Source of the DNA: Roseovarius sp. UBA6217
GTDB lineage: Bacteria > Pseudomonadota > Alphaproteobacteria > Rhodobacterales > Rhodobacteraceae
NCBI GenBank assembly: GCA_002421985.1
Contig: DISF01000037.1
Location: 1,743-36,026, forward strand
DNA length: 34,284 nucleotides
Reading direction: 5' to 3'
Positions 8,339 to 15,195 of the stretch are shown one piece after another. The position numbers were made by a program, and so were the translations under genes. Numbering within the stretch: position 1 is the stretch's first letter; every line of letters begins with the position of its first letter. The notes beneath the pieces are model-generated. The model was not told where the DNA came from and did no database searches. It saw only the letters and a program-made list of their open reading frames with translations.

Positions 8339-8927
8339 GCATCACCCCCGCCGCGCTCATCGCAGCCTCTGCCGCCGCGCGTGATCCGTCAAGGTCGATC
8401 GCCCGGCACAGATCGCGCCGAACGGTCACCGCATAGCCCAGCCTTGCCGCGTCAAGTGACGAGAATTGAACGCAAAAATCCGTGGCCAGCCCGACCATCA
8501 CCAAGGCTGTGATGCCGCGCGTCTGAAGATAGCCGTCAAGCCCGGTCGCCGTTGTCCGGTCATTCTCGAAAAACGCCGAATAACTGTCTATTTCCAATGA
8601 CATACCCTTGCGGATGATAAGCCCGGCACGGGCGGTATCCAGCCCGTCGTGAAACGCCGCCCCCCGGCTGCCCTGCACGCAATGATCCGGCCACAGCACC
8701 TGCGCGCCATACGCCATCTCCACCATGTCGAACGGCGCCTTGCCCGGATGCGATGACGCGAACGAGGAATGCGCCGCCGGGTGCCAATCCTGCGTGAGGA
8801 TTATGTCTTTGAAATCATGCATTAAAATATTGATGCCGGGCACGATCTCATCACCGCCGGGCACCGCCAGCGCGCCTCCGGGGCAGAAATCGTTCTGAAC
8901 GTCGATGATGACGAGCGCGGTTGTCAT
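8331..8927 (-). CDS. pncA: Nicotinamidase (isochorismatase fold)
   Basis: 198 residues. The enzyme deamidates nicotinamide to nicotinate for NAD salvage. The start ATG 8927 is preceded by a good AGGAGA ribosome-binding site; the same frame stays open further upstream but that sequence has no family resemblance. Catalytic residues of the family are present: Asp9 in VIIDVQNDF, the Lys of IIRKGM and the Cys of ATDFCV. The metal-site pattern DWHPAAHSSF is also there, as are PDHCVQGSRGA and the conserved cis-peptide region before the nucleophile. It is the first gene of a leftward set with a UDG-family gene and an SseB-like gene, and is divergent from trhO. Confidence 0.93.
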   Translation of the reverse strand: MTTALVIIDVQNDFCPGGALAVPGGDEIVPGINILMHDFKDIILTQDWHPAAHSSFASSHPGKAPFDMVEMAYGAQVLWPDHCVQGSRGAAFHDGLDTARAGLIIRKGMSLEIDSYSAFFENDRTTATGLDGYLQTRGITALVMVGLATDFCVQFSSLDAARLGYAVTVRRDLCRAIDLDGSRAAAEAAMSAAGVMLE

Positions 8928-9038
8928 GGGCACATCTCCTGTCGCCGTCCCTGTCGCGCCATGGGTAAGCAGCACCGCCCGCGCCGTCAATGGCCGCAGG
9001 GCTTGCCCCGGCGCGGCCCAGCGCGTAAATCCCGCGCC

Positions 9039-9953
9039 ATGTATCGGATCGCCGCGCTTTACCATTTCACCCGCTTCCCGGACCCCGGCGCCCTGCGCGC
9101 GCCGCTCCTGCGCCTGTGCGAGGAGGCGGATGTGCGCGGCACGCTCCTGCTGGCGCGCGAGGGAATTAACGGCACGATTTCCGGGCCTTGTGACGGGGTG
9201 GCCCGCGTGCTCGACCACCTGCGCGGCCTGCCGGGCTGTGCCGAGCTGGAGTGGAAGGACAGCCACAGCGCCACGCCGCCTTTCGGGCGGATGAAGGTGC
9301 GCGTGAAGCGCGAGATCGTGACGATGGGCGTAGCCAATGTCGATCCGCGCGCGCGCAGCGGGCATTATGTGGCCCCCGCCGACTGGAACGATCTGATCCG
9401 CGCGCCGGATGTTGCGGTGATCGACACGCGCAACGCCTACGAGGTCGCCATCGGCAGTTTTGAGGGCGCGATCGACCCCGGCACCGACAGCTTTCGTGCC
9501 TTCCCCGCATGGTGGCAGGCCAACCGGCACCGCTTTGCGGGCAAGCGCGTGGCGATGTTCTGCACCGGCGGGATTCGCTGCGAGAAATCAACGAATTACC
9601 TCCTCGGCGAGGGGGTGGAGAATGTTTATCACCTCAAGGGCGGCATCCTGAAATATCTCGAGGAGGTGCCCGCAAGCCAAAGCCTGTGGCGCGGGGCCTG
9701 CTTTGTCTTTGACGGGCGGGTGTCGGTCACCCACGGGCTGCGCCTCGGCCCCCATCTGCTCTGCCATGCCTGCCGCCGCCCGATCCTGCCCGAGGACCGC
9801 GCCCGCCCCGAATTCGAGCCGGGCGTTGCCTGTCATCACTGCGCCCACCAGACAAGCGCCGCCGACAAGGCCCGCTTTCGCGAACGCCAGAAGCAGATCG
9901 CCCTTGCCGATGCGCGCGGAGAGCGGCATATCCGCTGGATGGCCGAGGGTTGA
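9039..9953 (+). CDS. trhO: tRNA uridine(34) hydroxylase TrhO (rhodanese-domain, YceA type)
   Basis: 304 residues. TrhO performs prephenate-independent, oxygen-dependent 5-hydroxylation of U34 in certain tRNAs. The N-terminal ferredoxin-like domain (about 1-95) contains REGINGTISG and FGRMKVRVKREIVTMG. The central rhodanese domain (about 115-225) holds the active-site loop CTGGIR with Cys175, followed by CEKSTNYL. The C-terminal part carries two CxxC pairs, CHAC and CHHC, which probably bind metal. The chosen ATG 9039 gives MYRIAALYHFTRFPD, the normal family start; the open frame upstream runs into the divergent promoter space. It stands alone, divergent from pncA with a 111-bp shared gap. Confidence 0.93.
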   Translation: MYRIAALYHFTRFPDPGALRAPLLRLCEEADVRGTLLLAREGINGTISGPCDGVARVLDHLRGLPGCAELEWKDSHSATPPFGRMKVRVKREIVTMGVANVDPRARSGHYVAPADWNDLIRAPDVAVIDTRNAYEVAIGSFEGAIDPGTDSFRAFPAWWQANRHRFAGKRVAMFCTGGIRCEKSTNYLLGEGVENVYHLKGGILKYLEEVPASQSLWRGACFVFDGRVSVTHGLRLGPHLLCHACRRPILPEDRARPEFEPGVACHHCAHQTSAADKARFRERQKQIALADARGERHIRWMAEG

Positions 9954-9968
9954 AACCCCTGATTTTCC

Positions 9969-10223
9969 TTATAAAACCTCGAACACCTTGTCGCGCGCCG
10001 TGTGCCCGAGCACAAGCCTGAGCCGGGTTTTCGGCACCCCCAGCGCCTTGGCCAGAAGCACCTGCACCGCGGCATTGGCCTTGCCCGCATCGGGGGGCAC
10101 GGTGACATAGGCGCGCAGGCTGTCCCCTTCTGCCACCAGCCGCGCCCGCGACGCCCGTGGCGTCACCCGCAGAGCGATGCGGCTGCCCGGTGCCGCCAGA
10201 TGGCCAAGGTCCAGGCCCTTCAT
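9969..10223 (-). CDS. DUF167 (YggU) family protein
   Basis: 84 residues, a small soluble alpha/beta protein. DUF167 proteins are widespread and of unknown function. Family features are visible: an RVTPRASRARLV strand, an AYVTVPPDAGKANAAVQVLLAKALGV segment that contains the signature P-x-x-G-K-A-N, and a final helix region with VLGHTARDKVFEV. Length matches the family (about 80-100). It is convergent with trhO (15-base gap) and sits downstream of fliG on the same strand, with 132 bases between them in which I see no clear signal. Confidence 0.85.
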   Translation of the reverse strand: MKGLDLGHLAAPGSRIALRVTPRASRARLVAEGDSLRAYVTVPPDAGKANAAVQVLLAKALGVPKTRLRLVLGHTARDKVFEVL

Positions 10224-10355
10224 TACGCCAGATCCCTCCGCTTGGCGGGAATGCCATTATCGGCCGAGTTGCGCCAACATCAATAATTCCCCTTCAAATC
10301 AGAGCATTGCACGCCGCGTGCGCGATGTCGAGCACGCCGATTGATCGCGCCCGGC

Positions 10356-11420
10356 CTATCCGGCATCCGCCTCCTCCTCGGCAGGGCGCACAAGGCTGAT
10401 CTCGCCCGCCGCCTCAAGCCGCCGCACCGCGTTGACGATTTCGGTCTGCGCCGCCTCGGCCTCGCGCGGGCGGACGCGCCCGCGCTCCGCGATCTCCTCG
10501 CGCAGCGCCTCGGCCAGGCGCTTGGATATGTTCGAGAGCAGGAACTCCGCCACCGGGGCAAGCGCGTCATCCTGCGCCCCGGCCAGCGCGGTAACCAGAA
10601 CCGCCTGATCCACTTCACGCAGGATACGCGGCACATCGACCGGTTTCACGCGGTCGGGCAGGTGAACAAAAGTAAAGATCGCCCGCCGCACCAGCGCTGC
10701 GAAATCCTGATCGGTCTCTTCCAGCCCCTCGAGCACCTCGTCGCGGATCGCGGCGGCGGAATAGTTGAGGATCGCGCCCACACGCTCCACCGCGTCATCG
10801 GCAAAGGCACTTTGCGGCACATCCTGAAGCTGCGCGGCCAGCGCAAGCCCGATCCGGTCCACCGCTTGCGGAGAGACAGAGCCGGTCTGCGAAATGGCAT
10901 AGGTGATGCGCCGCGCCGCCGGGCCGGGCAACAGCCCGAGCAGATCGGCGGCGCGCGCGACATCGAGCTTGGACAGGATGACGGCGGCGACCTCGGCGCT
11001 CTCTTCCTCCAGGATCGGCTTGAGCGTGGCGGCATCGGTGGCCTTGATAAGCGCCCAGGGATCGCCGTATTGGCGCACCCCCGCCTCCTTGCGCAGGCGC
11101 GCCGCGGTCTGCGGGCTGATCCGCCCGTCAAGCGCCGAGAGCGCACCGGGCAGACCGCGCGGAAAGGTCAGCCCCATCCCCTCGAGTTCATTGGCAAACT
11201 CGGCCACCACCTCGGCCAGCGTGCCGCGATCGACATAGCGCATGGAGCCCATCTGCGTGGTCAGCCGCGCCTGCAACTCGTCCGGCAGATCGGCGAGCGA
11301 CACATCCGCCCCCTCGTTCATCAGAAAGCGCACGATGATTGCCGCCTTTTGCGCGCGTGTCAGATGCGCCGCCGCGCCGCGCGGGCGCGCGGCCTCGATC
11401 CGTGCTGGTGGTGCAGTCAT
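10356..11420 (-). CDS. fliG: Flagellar motor switch protein FliG (divergent)
   Basis: 354 residues. FliG forms part of the cytoplasmic rotor ring and passes torque from the stator. The sequence aligns by eye with FliG over its three parts: an N-terminal domain with LTRAQKAAIIVRFL, a middle domain, and a C-terminal domain with LREVDQAVLVTALAGA then LSNISKRLAEALREEIAERGRVR. In the C-terminal torque helix the charged positions are kept (Arg in KRLAE, the acidic pair EE, Arg after RGRV). In the middle domain the EHPQ motif is replaced by ESAE (LEEESAEVAAVILSKLD), which is unusual. No other flagellar gene is near. It could be the only FliG of the organism or a diverged copy. Confidence 0.85.
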   Translation of the reverse strand: MTAPPARIEAARPRGAAAHLTRAQKAAIIVRFLMNEGADVSLADLPDELQARLTTQMGSMRYVDRGTLAEVVAEFANELEGMGLTFPRGLPGALSALDGRISPQTAARLRKEAGVRQYGDPWALIKATDAATLKPILEEESAEVAAVILSKLDVARAADLLGLLPGPAARRITYAISQTGSVSPQAVDRIGLALAAQLQDVPQSAFADDAVERVGAILNYSAAAIRDEVLEGLEETDQDFAALVRRAIFTFVHLPDRVKPVDVPRILREVDQAVLVTALAGAQDDALAPVAEFLLSNISKRLAEALREEIAERGRVRPREAEAAQTEIVNAVRRLEAAGEISLVRPAEEEADAG

Positions 11421-11500
11421 GCCCTGGCATCCCGTTCTTTCGACCTTGCCGGAACCATATCGCGCGATCCGCTAACAAAGCATGAACACGCGCCCGGATT

Positions 11501-11541
11501 CTTCCTGGCCGAAATACTTCGGGGGGCAGCGCCCCCAGCCT
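11501..11541 (-). terminator. Two adjacent hairpins after trxB
   Basis: Directly after the trxB stop, GGGGGC (11522-11527) and GCCCCC (11531-11536) form a 6-bp stem with a 3-base loop, followed in the direction of trxB transcription by CCGAA (11509-11513) and TTCGG (11518-11522), a 5-bp stem with a 4-base loop. The two share base 11522. There is no long T run. The pattern recalls the G/C-block intergenic repeats often found behind Rhodobacteraceae genes, probably a terminator or 3'-end stabiliser. Confidence 0.55.
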
Positions 11542-11542
11542 G

Positions 11543-12487
11543 TCACCCGTCCTGTTCGGCCAGCCACCGCTCGGCATCGAGCGCGGCCATACAGCCCATC
11601 CCGGCGCTGGTCACCGCCTGCCGGTAGACATGGTCGGTCAGGTCTCCGGCGGCAAACAGCCCCGGCACCGAGGTTCGCGTGCTGCCCGGCGCGACCTTGA
11701 CATACTCGCCGTGATGCATCTCGACCTTGCCCTTGACCAATTCGCTCGCGGGTGCATGGCCGATGGCGATGAACACGCCCTTGCAGGCAATCTCGGTGAT
11801 CTCGCCGGTCTCGACATGCCTCACGCGCACGCCCTCGACGCCCTTGGGATTGTCGGTGCCCACCACCTCGTCGAGGGTGTGAAACCACAGCGTTTCAATC
11901 TTGGGATGGTTGAACAGCCGATCCTGCAATATCTTCTCGGCGCGCAATTCGTCGCGGCGATGGATCAGCGTGACCTTGGAGGCAAAGTTGGTCAGGAACA
12001 GCGCCTCCTCGACAGCCGTATTGCCACCGCCCACCACCACGATCTCTCGCCCGCGATAGAAGAACCCGTCACAGGTGGCGCAGGCCGAGACGCCAAAGCC
12101 CTTGAACGCCTCTTCCGAGGGCAGGCCCAGCCATTTGGCGCGCGCGCCGGTGGCGAGGATCACGGCATCGGCGGTATAGGTGGCCCCGCTATCGCCCCGC
12201 GCCACGAAGGGGCGGCTTTCCACGTCAAGATCGGTGATGATATCGCCCACGATCTCGCAGCCCATGGCGCGGGCATGGGCCTCCATCCGCACCATCAGGT
12301 CGGGGCCTTGCACCTGCGCGTCGCCGGGCCAGTTCTCCACCTCGGTGGTGGTGGTGAGCTGCCCGCCCGGCTCGATCCCCTGCACGAGAAGCGGCGCGAG
12401 CATGGCGCGCGCGGCATAGATCCCGGCGGTATAGCCCGCCGGGCCGGAGCCGATGATGAGGCATTTGGTGTGGCGTGTCTGCGGCAT
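11543..12487 (-). CDS. trxB: Thioredoxin-disulfide reductase
   Basis: 314 residues, the usual size. TrxB is a cytosolic flavoenzyme that uses NADPH to reduce thioredoxin. The N-terminal FAD motif GSGPAGYTAGIYAAR starts at residue 13, the redox-active CATC is Cys136 to Cys139, the NADPH-binding VVGGGNTAVEEAL follows, with HRRDELRA as the NADPH 2'-phosphate contact, and the C-terminal FAD contact GLFAAGDLTDHVYRQA is present. I chose ATG 12487 because MPQTRHTKCLIIG fits the family; the frame stays open upstream. It is divergent from an lrp-type gene, a pairing seen in other alphaproteobacteria. Confidence 0.96.
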   Translation of the reverse strand: MPQTRHTKCLIIGSGPAGYTAGIYAARAMLAPLLVQGIEPGGQLTTTTEVENWPGDAQVQGPDLMVRMEAHARAMGCEIVGDIITDLDVESRPFVARGDSGATYTADAVILATGARAKWLGLPSEEAFKGFGVSACATCDGFFYRGREIVVVGGGNTAVEEALFLTNFASKVTLIHRRDELRAEKILQDRLFNHPKIETLWFHTLDEVVGTDNPKGVEGVRVRHVETGEITEIACKGVFIAIGHAPASELVKGKVEMHHGEYVKVAPGSTRTSVPGLFAAGDLTDHVYRQAVTSAGMGCMAALDAERWLAEQDG

Positions 12488-12598
12488 GGCGACTCTCTGT
12501 GAAATCCGGGGTTCGCGCGCTGATATAGCGGCGCGGCGCGGGGCATGTAACCCCTTGCGGGGCGGCATTGGGCCACCGTCAGGAGCCGCGCGCCGACA

Positions 12599-12624
12599 TT
12601 ATCTTGCGCAACCGCGAAAGATAA
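12599..12624. promoter_or_regulatory. Inverted repeat upstream of the Lrp-type gene
   Basis: TTATCTT (12599-12605) and AAGATAA (12618-12624) form a perfect 7-base inverted repeat separated by 12 bases in the trxB/lrp gap. It abuts the likely -35 element of the regulator gene, so it is a candidate operator, perhaps for autoregulation. Only the symmetry is seen; binding is inferred. Confidence 0.4.
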
Positions 12625-12652
12625 TTGCGCGCACCTACAGGGCTGCTATAAC
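12625..12652 (+). promoter_or_regulatory. Candidate promoter for the Lrp-type regulator
   Basis: TTGCGC (12625-12630) and TATAAC (12647-12652) are separated by 16 bases, a fair housekeeping-type match. They lie 28 bases before the start codon, which has an AGGAGG ribosome-binding site. The upstream inverted repeat touches the -35 element. Confidence 0.45.
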
Positions 12653-12679
12653 ATATGCGAAAATCAGCAGGAGGCCGCA

Positions 12680-13180
12680 ATGGCGGGCACGCGTCTCGAT
12701 CCGATCGACCGCAAGATACTGGCGGAATTGCAGGGCGATGGCCGGATGACCAATGTGGAACTGGCCAAGCGCGTCGGGATTTCCGCGCCGCCCTGCCTGC
12801 GCCGGGTGCGCGCGCTCGAGGAACAGGGCTATATCCGCGGCTATCACGCCGATATCGACCCGCGCGAGCTTGGCTTCGAGGTCCAGGTTTTCGCGATGGT
12901 CGGCCTGCAAAGCCAGGCCGAGGCCGATCTTTCGGCGTTTGAGGCGCGCTGCCGGGCCTGGCCCTTGGTGCGCGAGTGCCACATGCTCAACGGCGAGGTG
13001 GATTTCATCCTCAAATGCGTAGCGCCTGATCTCTCGACATTTCAGCGTTTCCTCACCGAGGAATTGACCGCCGCCGACAACGTGGTCAGCGTCAAGACAT
13101 CGCTGGTCATTCGCGGGGCCAAGGACGAGCCGGGCGTGCCCTTTGATATCCTCGAGGCGCGGCTGGAACAGCCCGCCTGA
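12680..13180 (+). CDS. Lrp/AsnC family transcriptional regulator
   Basis: 166 residues, full family length. It has the N-terminal winged helix-turn-helix (about residues 5-60) with LDPIDRKILAELQGDGRMTN and a recognition region ISAPPCLRRVRALEEQGYI, then a C-terminal ligand-binding domain of the RAM type (about 65-150) with FAMVGLQSQ and VRECHMLNGEVDFILKCVA. Such proteins form octamers and respond to amino acids. AGGAGG sits just before the ATG. It faces trxB divergently; an inverted repeat and a likely promoter lie between them. Target genes cannot be read from the window, but the shared control region makes itself and trxB candidates. Confidence 0.92.
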   Translation: MAGTRLDPIDRKILAELQGDGRMTNVELAKRVGISAPPCLRRVRALEEQGYIRGYHADIDPRELGFEVQVFAMVGLQSQAEADLSAFEARCRAWPLVRECHMLNGEVDFILKCVAPDLSTFQRFLTEELTAADNVVSVKTSLVIRGAKDEPGVPFDILEARLEQPA

Positions 13181-13412
13181 GCACTGGCCGCGCTCGGACC
13201 AGATCAAGCGCGTCGAGCAGCGGGCGCATCTGCTTCAGCGGCCCGACATCGCCCGGTTGCAACAACCTGCCGCAGCGCGGCTCCTCGATTGTCCCTTTCA
13301 GGCCATTCACGAAGCACCGCGCACCGCAGTGCGCAGCATGGCAAGCCCCATCATCATTCGCGAACATCTGTCAGATGCCGAACACTCGCGCCACGCCAGG
13401 CCACGCCCCGCG
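13181..13412. other. 232-bp gap with no supported gene
   Basis: This lies between the lrp-type gene and the small secreted protein gene, which converge. A leftward frame from ATG 13367 runs into the lrp gene; it has no ribosome-binding site and no family I recognise, and base composition is slightly less GC-rich near 13330-13400. I see no clear terminator. It could hold a decayed gene fragment. Confidence 0.3.
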
Positions 13413-13763
13413 TCACCGCAAGACAAGATCGGCATATTGCCCTGTGCCCTGATCCGAGATGAATCGCAGCGTGTCGCCATGCGCGCGCACCGCCTGACAA
13501 TTGGCACCAAGCTCCATGCTGCCCCAATACAGATCGCGGCAGAAATACCCTTCGGCCCAGCGCCACGCCCCCGTGACATCGCGGCCAAAGGCGCGGCCCC
13601 GGATACGGCCATCGGGCGTCACCTCCAGCCGGACACCGAACCGCGTAAGGTCGCGCCCCTCGATCAATGACACGAACCGCTGACGTTCGGTCACCGGCGC
13701 GAACTCTGCGCGCGCGGCACCAGAGACCACAAGCAACCCGATGATGACGGCCAGAAATCGCAT
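13413..13763 (-). CDS. Small secreted protein of unknown function
   Basis: 116 residues. The N-terminus MRFLAVIIGLLVVSGAARA followed by EF is a clear Sec signal peptide with an A-R-A cleavage site after residue 19. The mature part of about 97 residues has two cysteines (FC and NC) that could form a disulfide, several Gly/Arg/Trp positions (RIRGRAFGRDVTGAWRWAEG) and probably beta structure. Similar proteins in roseobacters are, as I recall, sometimes named dihydrodipicolinate reductase because they lie next to dapB; nothing in this sequence supports that name, since there is no Rossmann GxxGRMG motif. It sits 59 bases downstream of dapB on the same strand. Function unknown. Confidence 0.75.
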   Translation of the reverse strand: MRFLAVIIGLLVVSGAARAEFAPVTERQRFVSLIEGRDLTRFGVRLEVTPDGRIRGRAFGRDVTGAWRWAEGYFCRDLYWGSMELGANCQAVRAHGDTLRFISDQGTGQYADLVLR

Positions 13764-13822
13764 CGCGCAAGACCCTTATGCATATGCTCGTGATCTTGTT
13801 ACGCGGCGATACGCCGCCCGGA

Positions 13823-14641
13823 TCACTTGTCCGAGAGGCCCAGCACATCCATCATGTCGTATTCGCCGGGATCGCGCCCCTGCCCCCAGAGCGCAGCGCG
13901 CAGCGCGCCACGGGCGAATATCGCGCGGTCGGTGGCGACATGGCGCAGGATCACCCGCTCGCCCGCCCCGGCAAAGATCACGTCATGCTCGCCCACCACG
14001 TCACCGCCGCGAATCGCGGCAAAGCCGATATGGCCCCGCTCGCGCTTGCCGGTGATCCCGTCGCGGCCCCGGTCGGCGACATGATCCAGCACCACGCCCC
14101 GGCCCTCTGCGGCGGCCTCGCCCAGCATCAGCGCGGTGCCCGAGGGGGCATCGACCTTCTGGTTGTGATGGCTCTCGACGATCTCGATATCGAACGCCTC
14201 ATCCAGCGCGGCAGCCACCTTTTTCGTCATCTGCACCAAGAGGTTGACCCCAAGGCTCATATTGCCCGCGCGCACGATCACCGCGTGCCGCGCCGCCGCC
14301 GCGATGCGCCTCAGCCCGGCCTCGTCAAACCCCGTCGTGCCGATCACATGCACCACCCGCGCCTGTGCCGTCAGCGTGGCCATCTCCACGCTCGCGGCGG
14401 GGGCGGTAAAGTCGATCACCGCGTGCGCCTGCGCCACAAGCTCCAGCGGATCGTCGCTCACGATCACGCCGGTCTCGGCCCCGCCCATCGCGCGGCCCAT
14501 GTCCTGCCCGATCCAGTCATGGCCCGGCCGCTCCAGCGCGCCGACAAGCCGCGCTTGCCCGCTCTCGGCCACCACCTGCGCCAGCATCCGCCCCATCCGG
14601 CCCGATGCGCCGTTGATGACAATACCCGGAAGATCGCCCAT
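13823..14641 (-). CDS. dapB: 4-hydroxy-tetrahydrodipicolinate reductase
   Basis: 272 residues, typical DapB length. The enzyme reduces the product of DapA with NAD(P)H in the diaminopimelate/lysine pathway, supplying lysine and peptidoglycan precursors. The N-terminal Rossmann motif is INGASGRMGRM from about residue 8, the middle has DFTAPAAS and GTTGF, and the signature ESHHNQKVDAPSGTA holds the catalytic His pair and Lys. GEHDVIFAGAGE and a final EYDMMDVLGL match the family end. The start ATG 14641 has GGAG just upstream; the open frame extends further but overlaps the divergent promoter region. The small secreted gene follows downstream. Confidence 0.96.
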   Translation of the reverse strand: MGDLPGIVINGASGRMGRMLAQVVAESGQARLVGALERPGHDWIGQDMGRAMGGAETGVIVSDDPLELVAQAHAVIDFTAPAASVEMATLTAQARVVHVIGTTGFDEAGLRRIAAAARHAVIVRAGNMSLGVNLLVQMTKKVAAALDEAFDIEIVESHHNQKVDAPSGTALMLGEAAAEGRGVVLDHVADRGRDGITGKRERGHIGFAAIRGGDVVGEHDVIFAGAGERVILRHVATDRAIFARGALRAALWGQGRDPGEYDMMDVLGLSDK

Positions 14642-14710
14642 GCCGCCCGCTCCTTCGCTGCTTTGGGCCCTTGCATATCCCGCGCCCTGCGGCCCGGCAA
14701 GCGCGCGGCA

Positions 14711-14740
14711 TTGATCTCGGCCCGGCTTTGCGGGCATAGT
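14711..14740 (+). promoter_or_regulatory. Possible promoter of the DUF442/DgoK-like pair
   Basis: TTGATC (14711-14716) and CATAGT (14735-14740), 18 bases apart, lie 35 bases before the ATG at 14776 in the gap divergent from dapB. The -35 is fair and the -10 weak. Confidence 0.28.
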
Positions 14741-14775
14741 CCGCCCGACCACCCCCAACACCACAAGGATGCCCG

Positions 14776-15195
14776 ATGGAACCGCGCCAGATCACCGAGG
14801 ATTTTGCCGTCTCAGCCCAGATCACCCCCGAGGACATCCCCGCCATCGCCGCCGCCGGGTTCCGCACGATCATGTGCAACCGCCCCGATGACGAAGACCC
14901 CGGACAACCCGAGGTGGCCGCCGTGGCCGAGGCCGCGCGCGCCGCCGGGCTCGAGATGTGCTGCGTGCCCTTCACCTCCGCCACCATGACAGAGGCCGAT
15001 GTCGCCGCCTTCCGCGAGGCGCTCGACAAAAGCCCCAAGCCGATGCTCGCCTATTGCCGCACAGGCACGCGCTGCACCATGATGTGGAGCCTCGTCAATT
15101 ACGACGCGCTCGGGGCCGAGACGATCCTGAACGCCACCTCGGCGGCGGGCTATGACATGTCCGGTCTCGTCGCACGGCTGCGCGCGCAGAAATGA
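14776..15195 (+). CDS. TIGR01244 / DUF442 family protein (phosphatase- or rhodanese-like)
   Basis: 139 residues. The family has a protein tyrosine phosphatase-like fold and is variously named sulfur transferase or beta-lactamase hydrolase-like phosphatase; the reaction is not established. The sequence reads as one compact domain: a starting MEPRQITEDFAVSAQIT, the FRTIMCNRPDDED segment with NRPD, and the nucleophile loop YCRTGTRC, a C-x4-R loop of rhodanese size rather than the C-x5-R of classical phosphatases. A free Cys-Cys pair occurs earlier in EMCCVPF. Its TGA overlaps the ATG of the next gene, a DgoK-like protein, which implies translational coupling. Confidence 0.85.
   Translation: MEPRQITEDFAVSAQITPEDIPAIAAAGFRTIMCNRPDDEDPGQPEVAAVAEAARAAGLEMCCVPFTSATMTEADVAAFREALDKSPKPMLAYCRTGTRCTMMWSLVNYDALGAETILNATSAAGYDMSGLVARLRAQK

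Noticed and set aside
10341..11627. 428-codon rightward frame opposite fliG
   Set aside because: Antisense shadow; the leftward FliG reading has recognisable domains.
13107..13367. Leftward 86-codon frame overlapping the end of lrp
   Set aside because: No ribosome-binding site, overlaps a well-supported gene and matches no family I recognise; kept only as a possible remnant.
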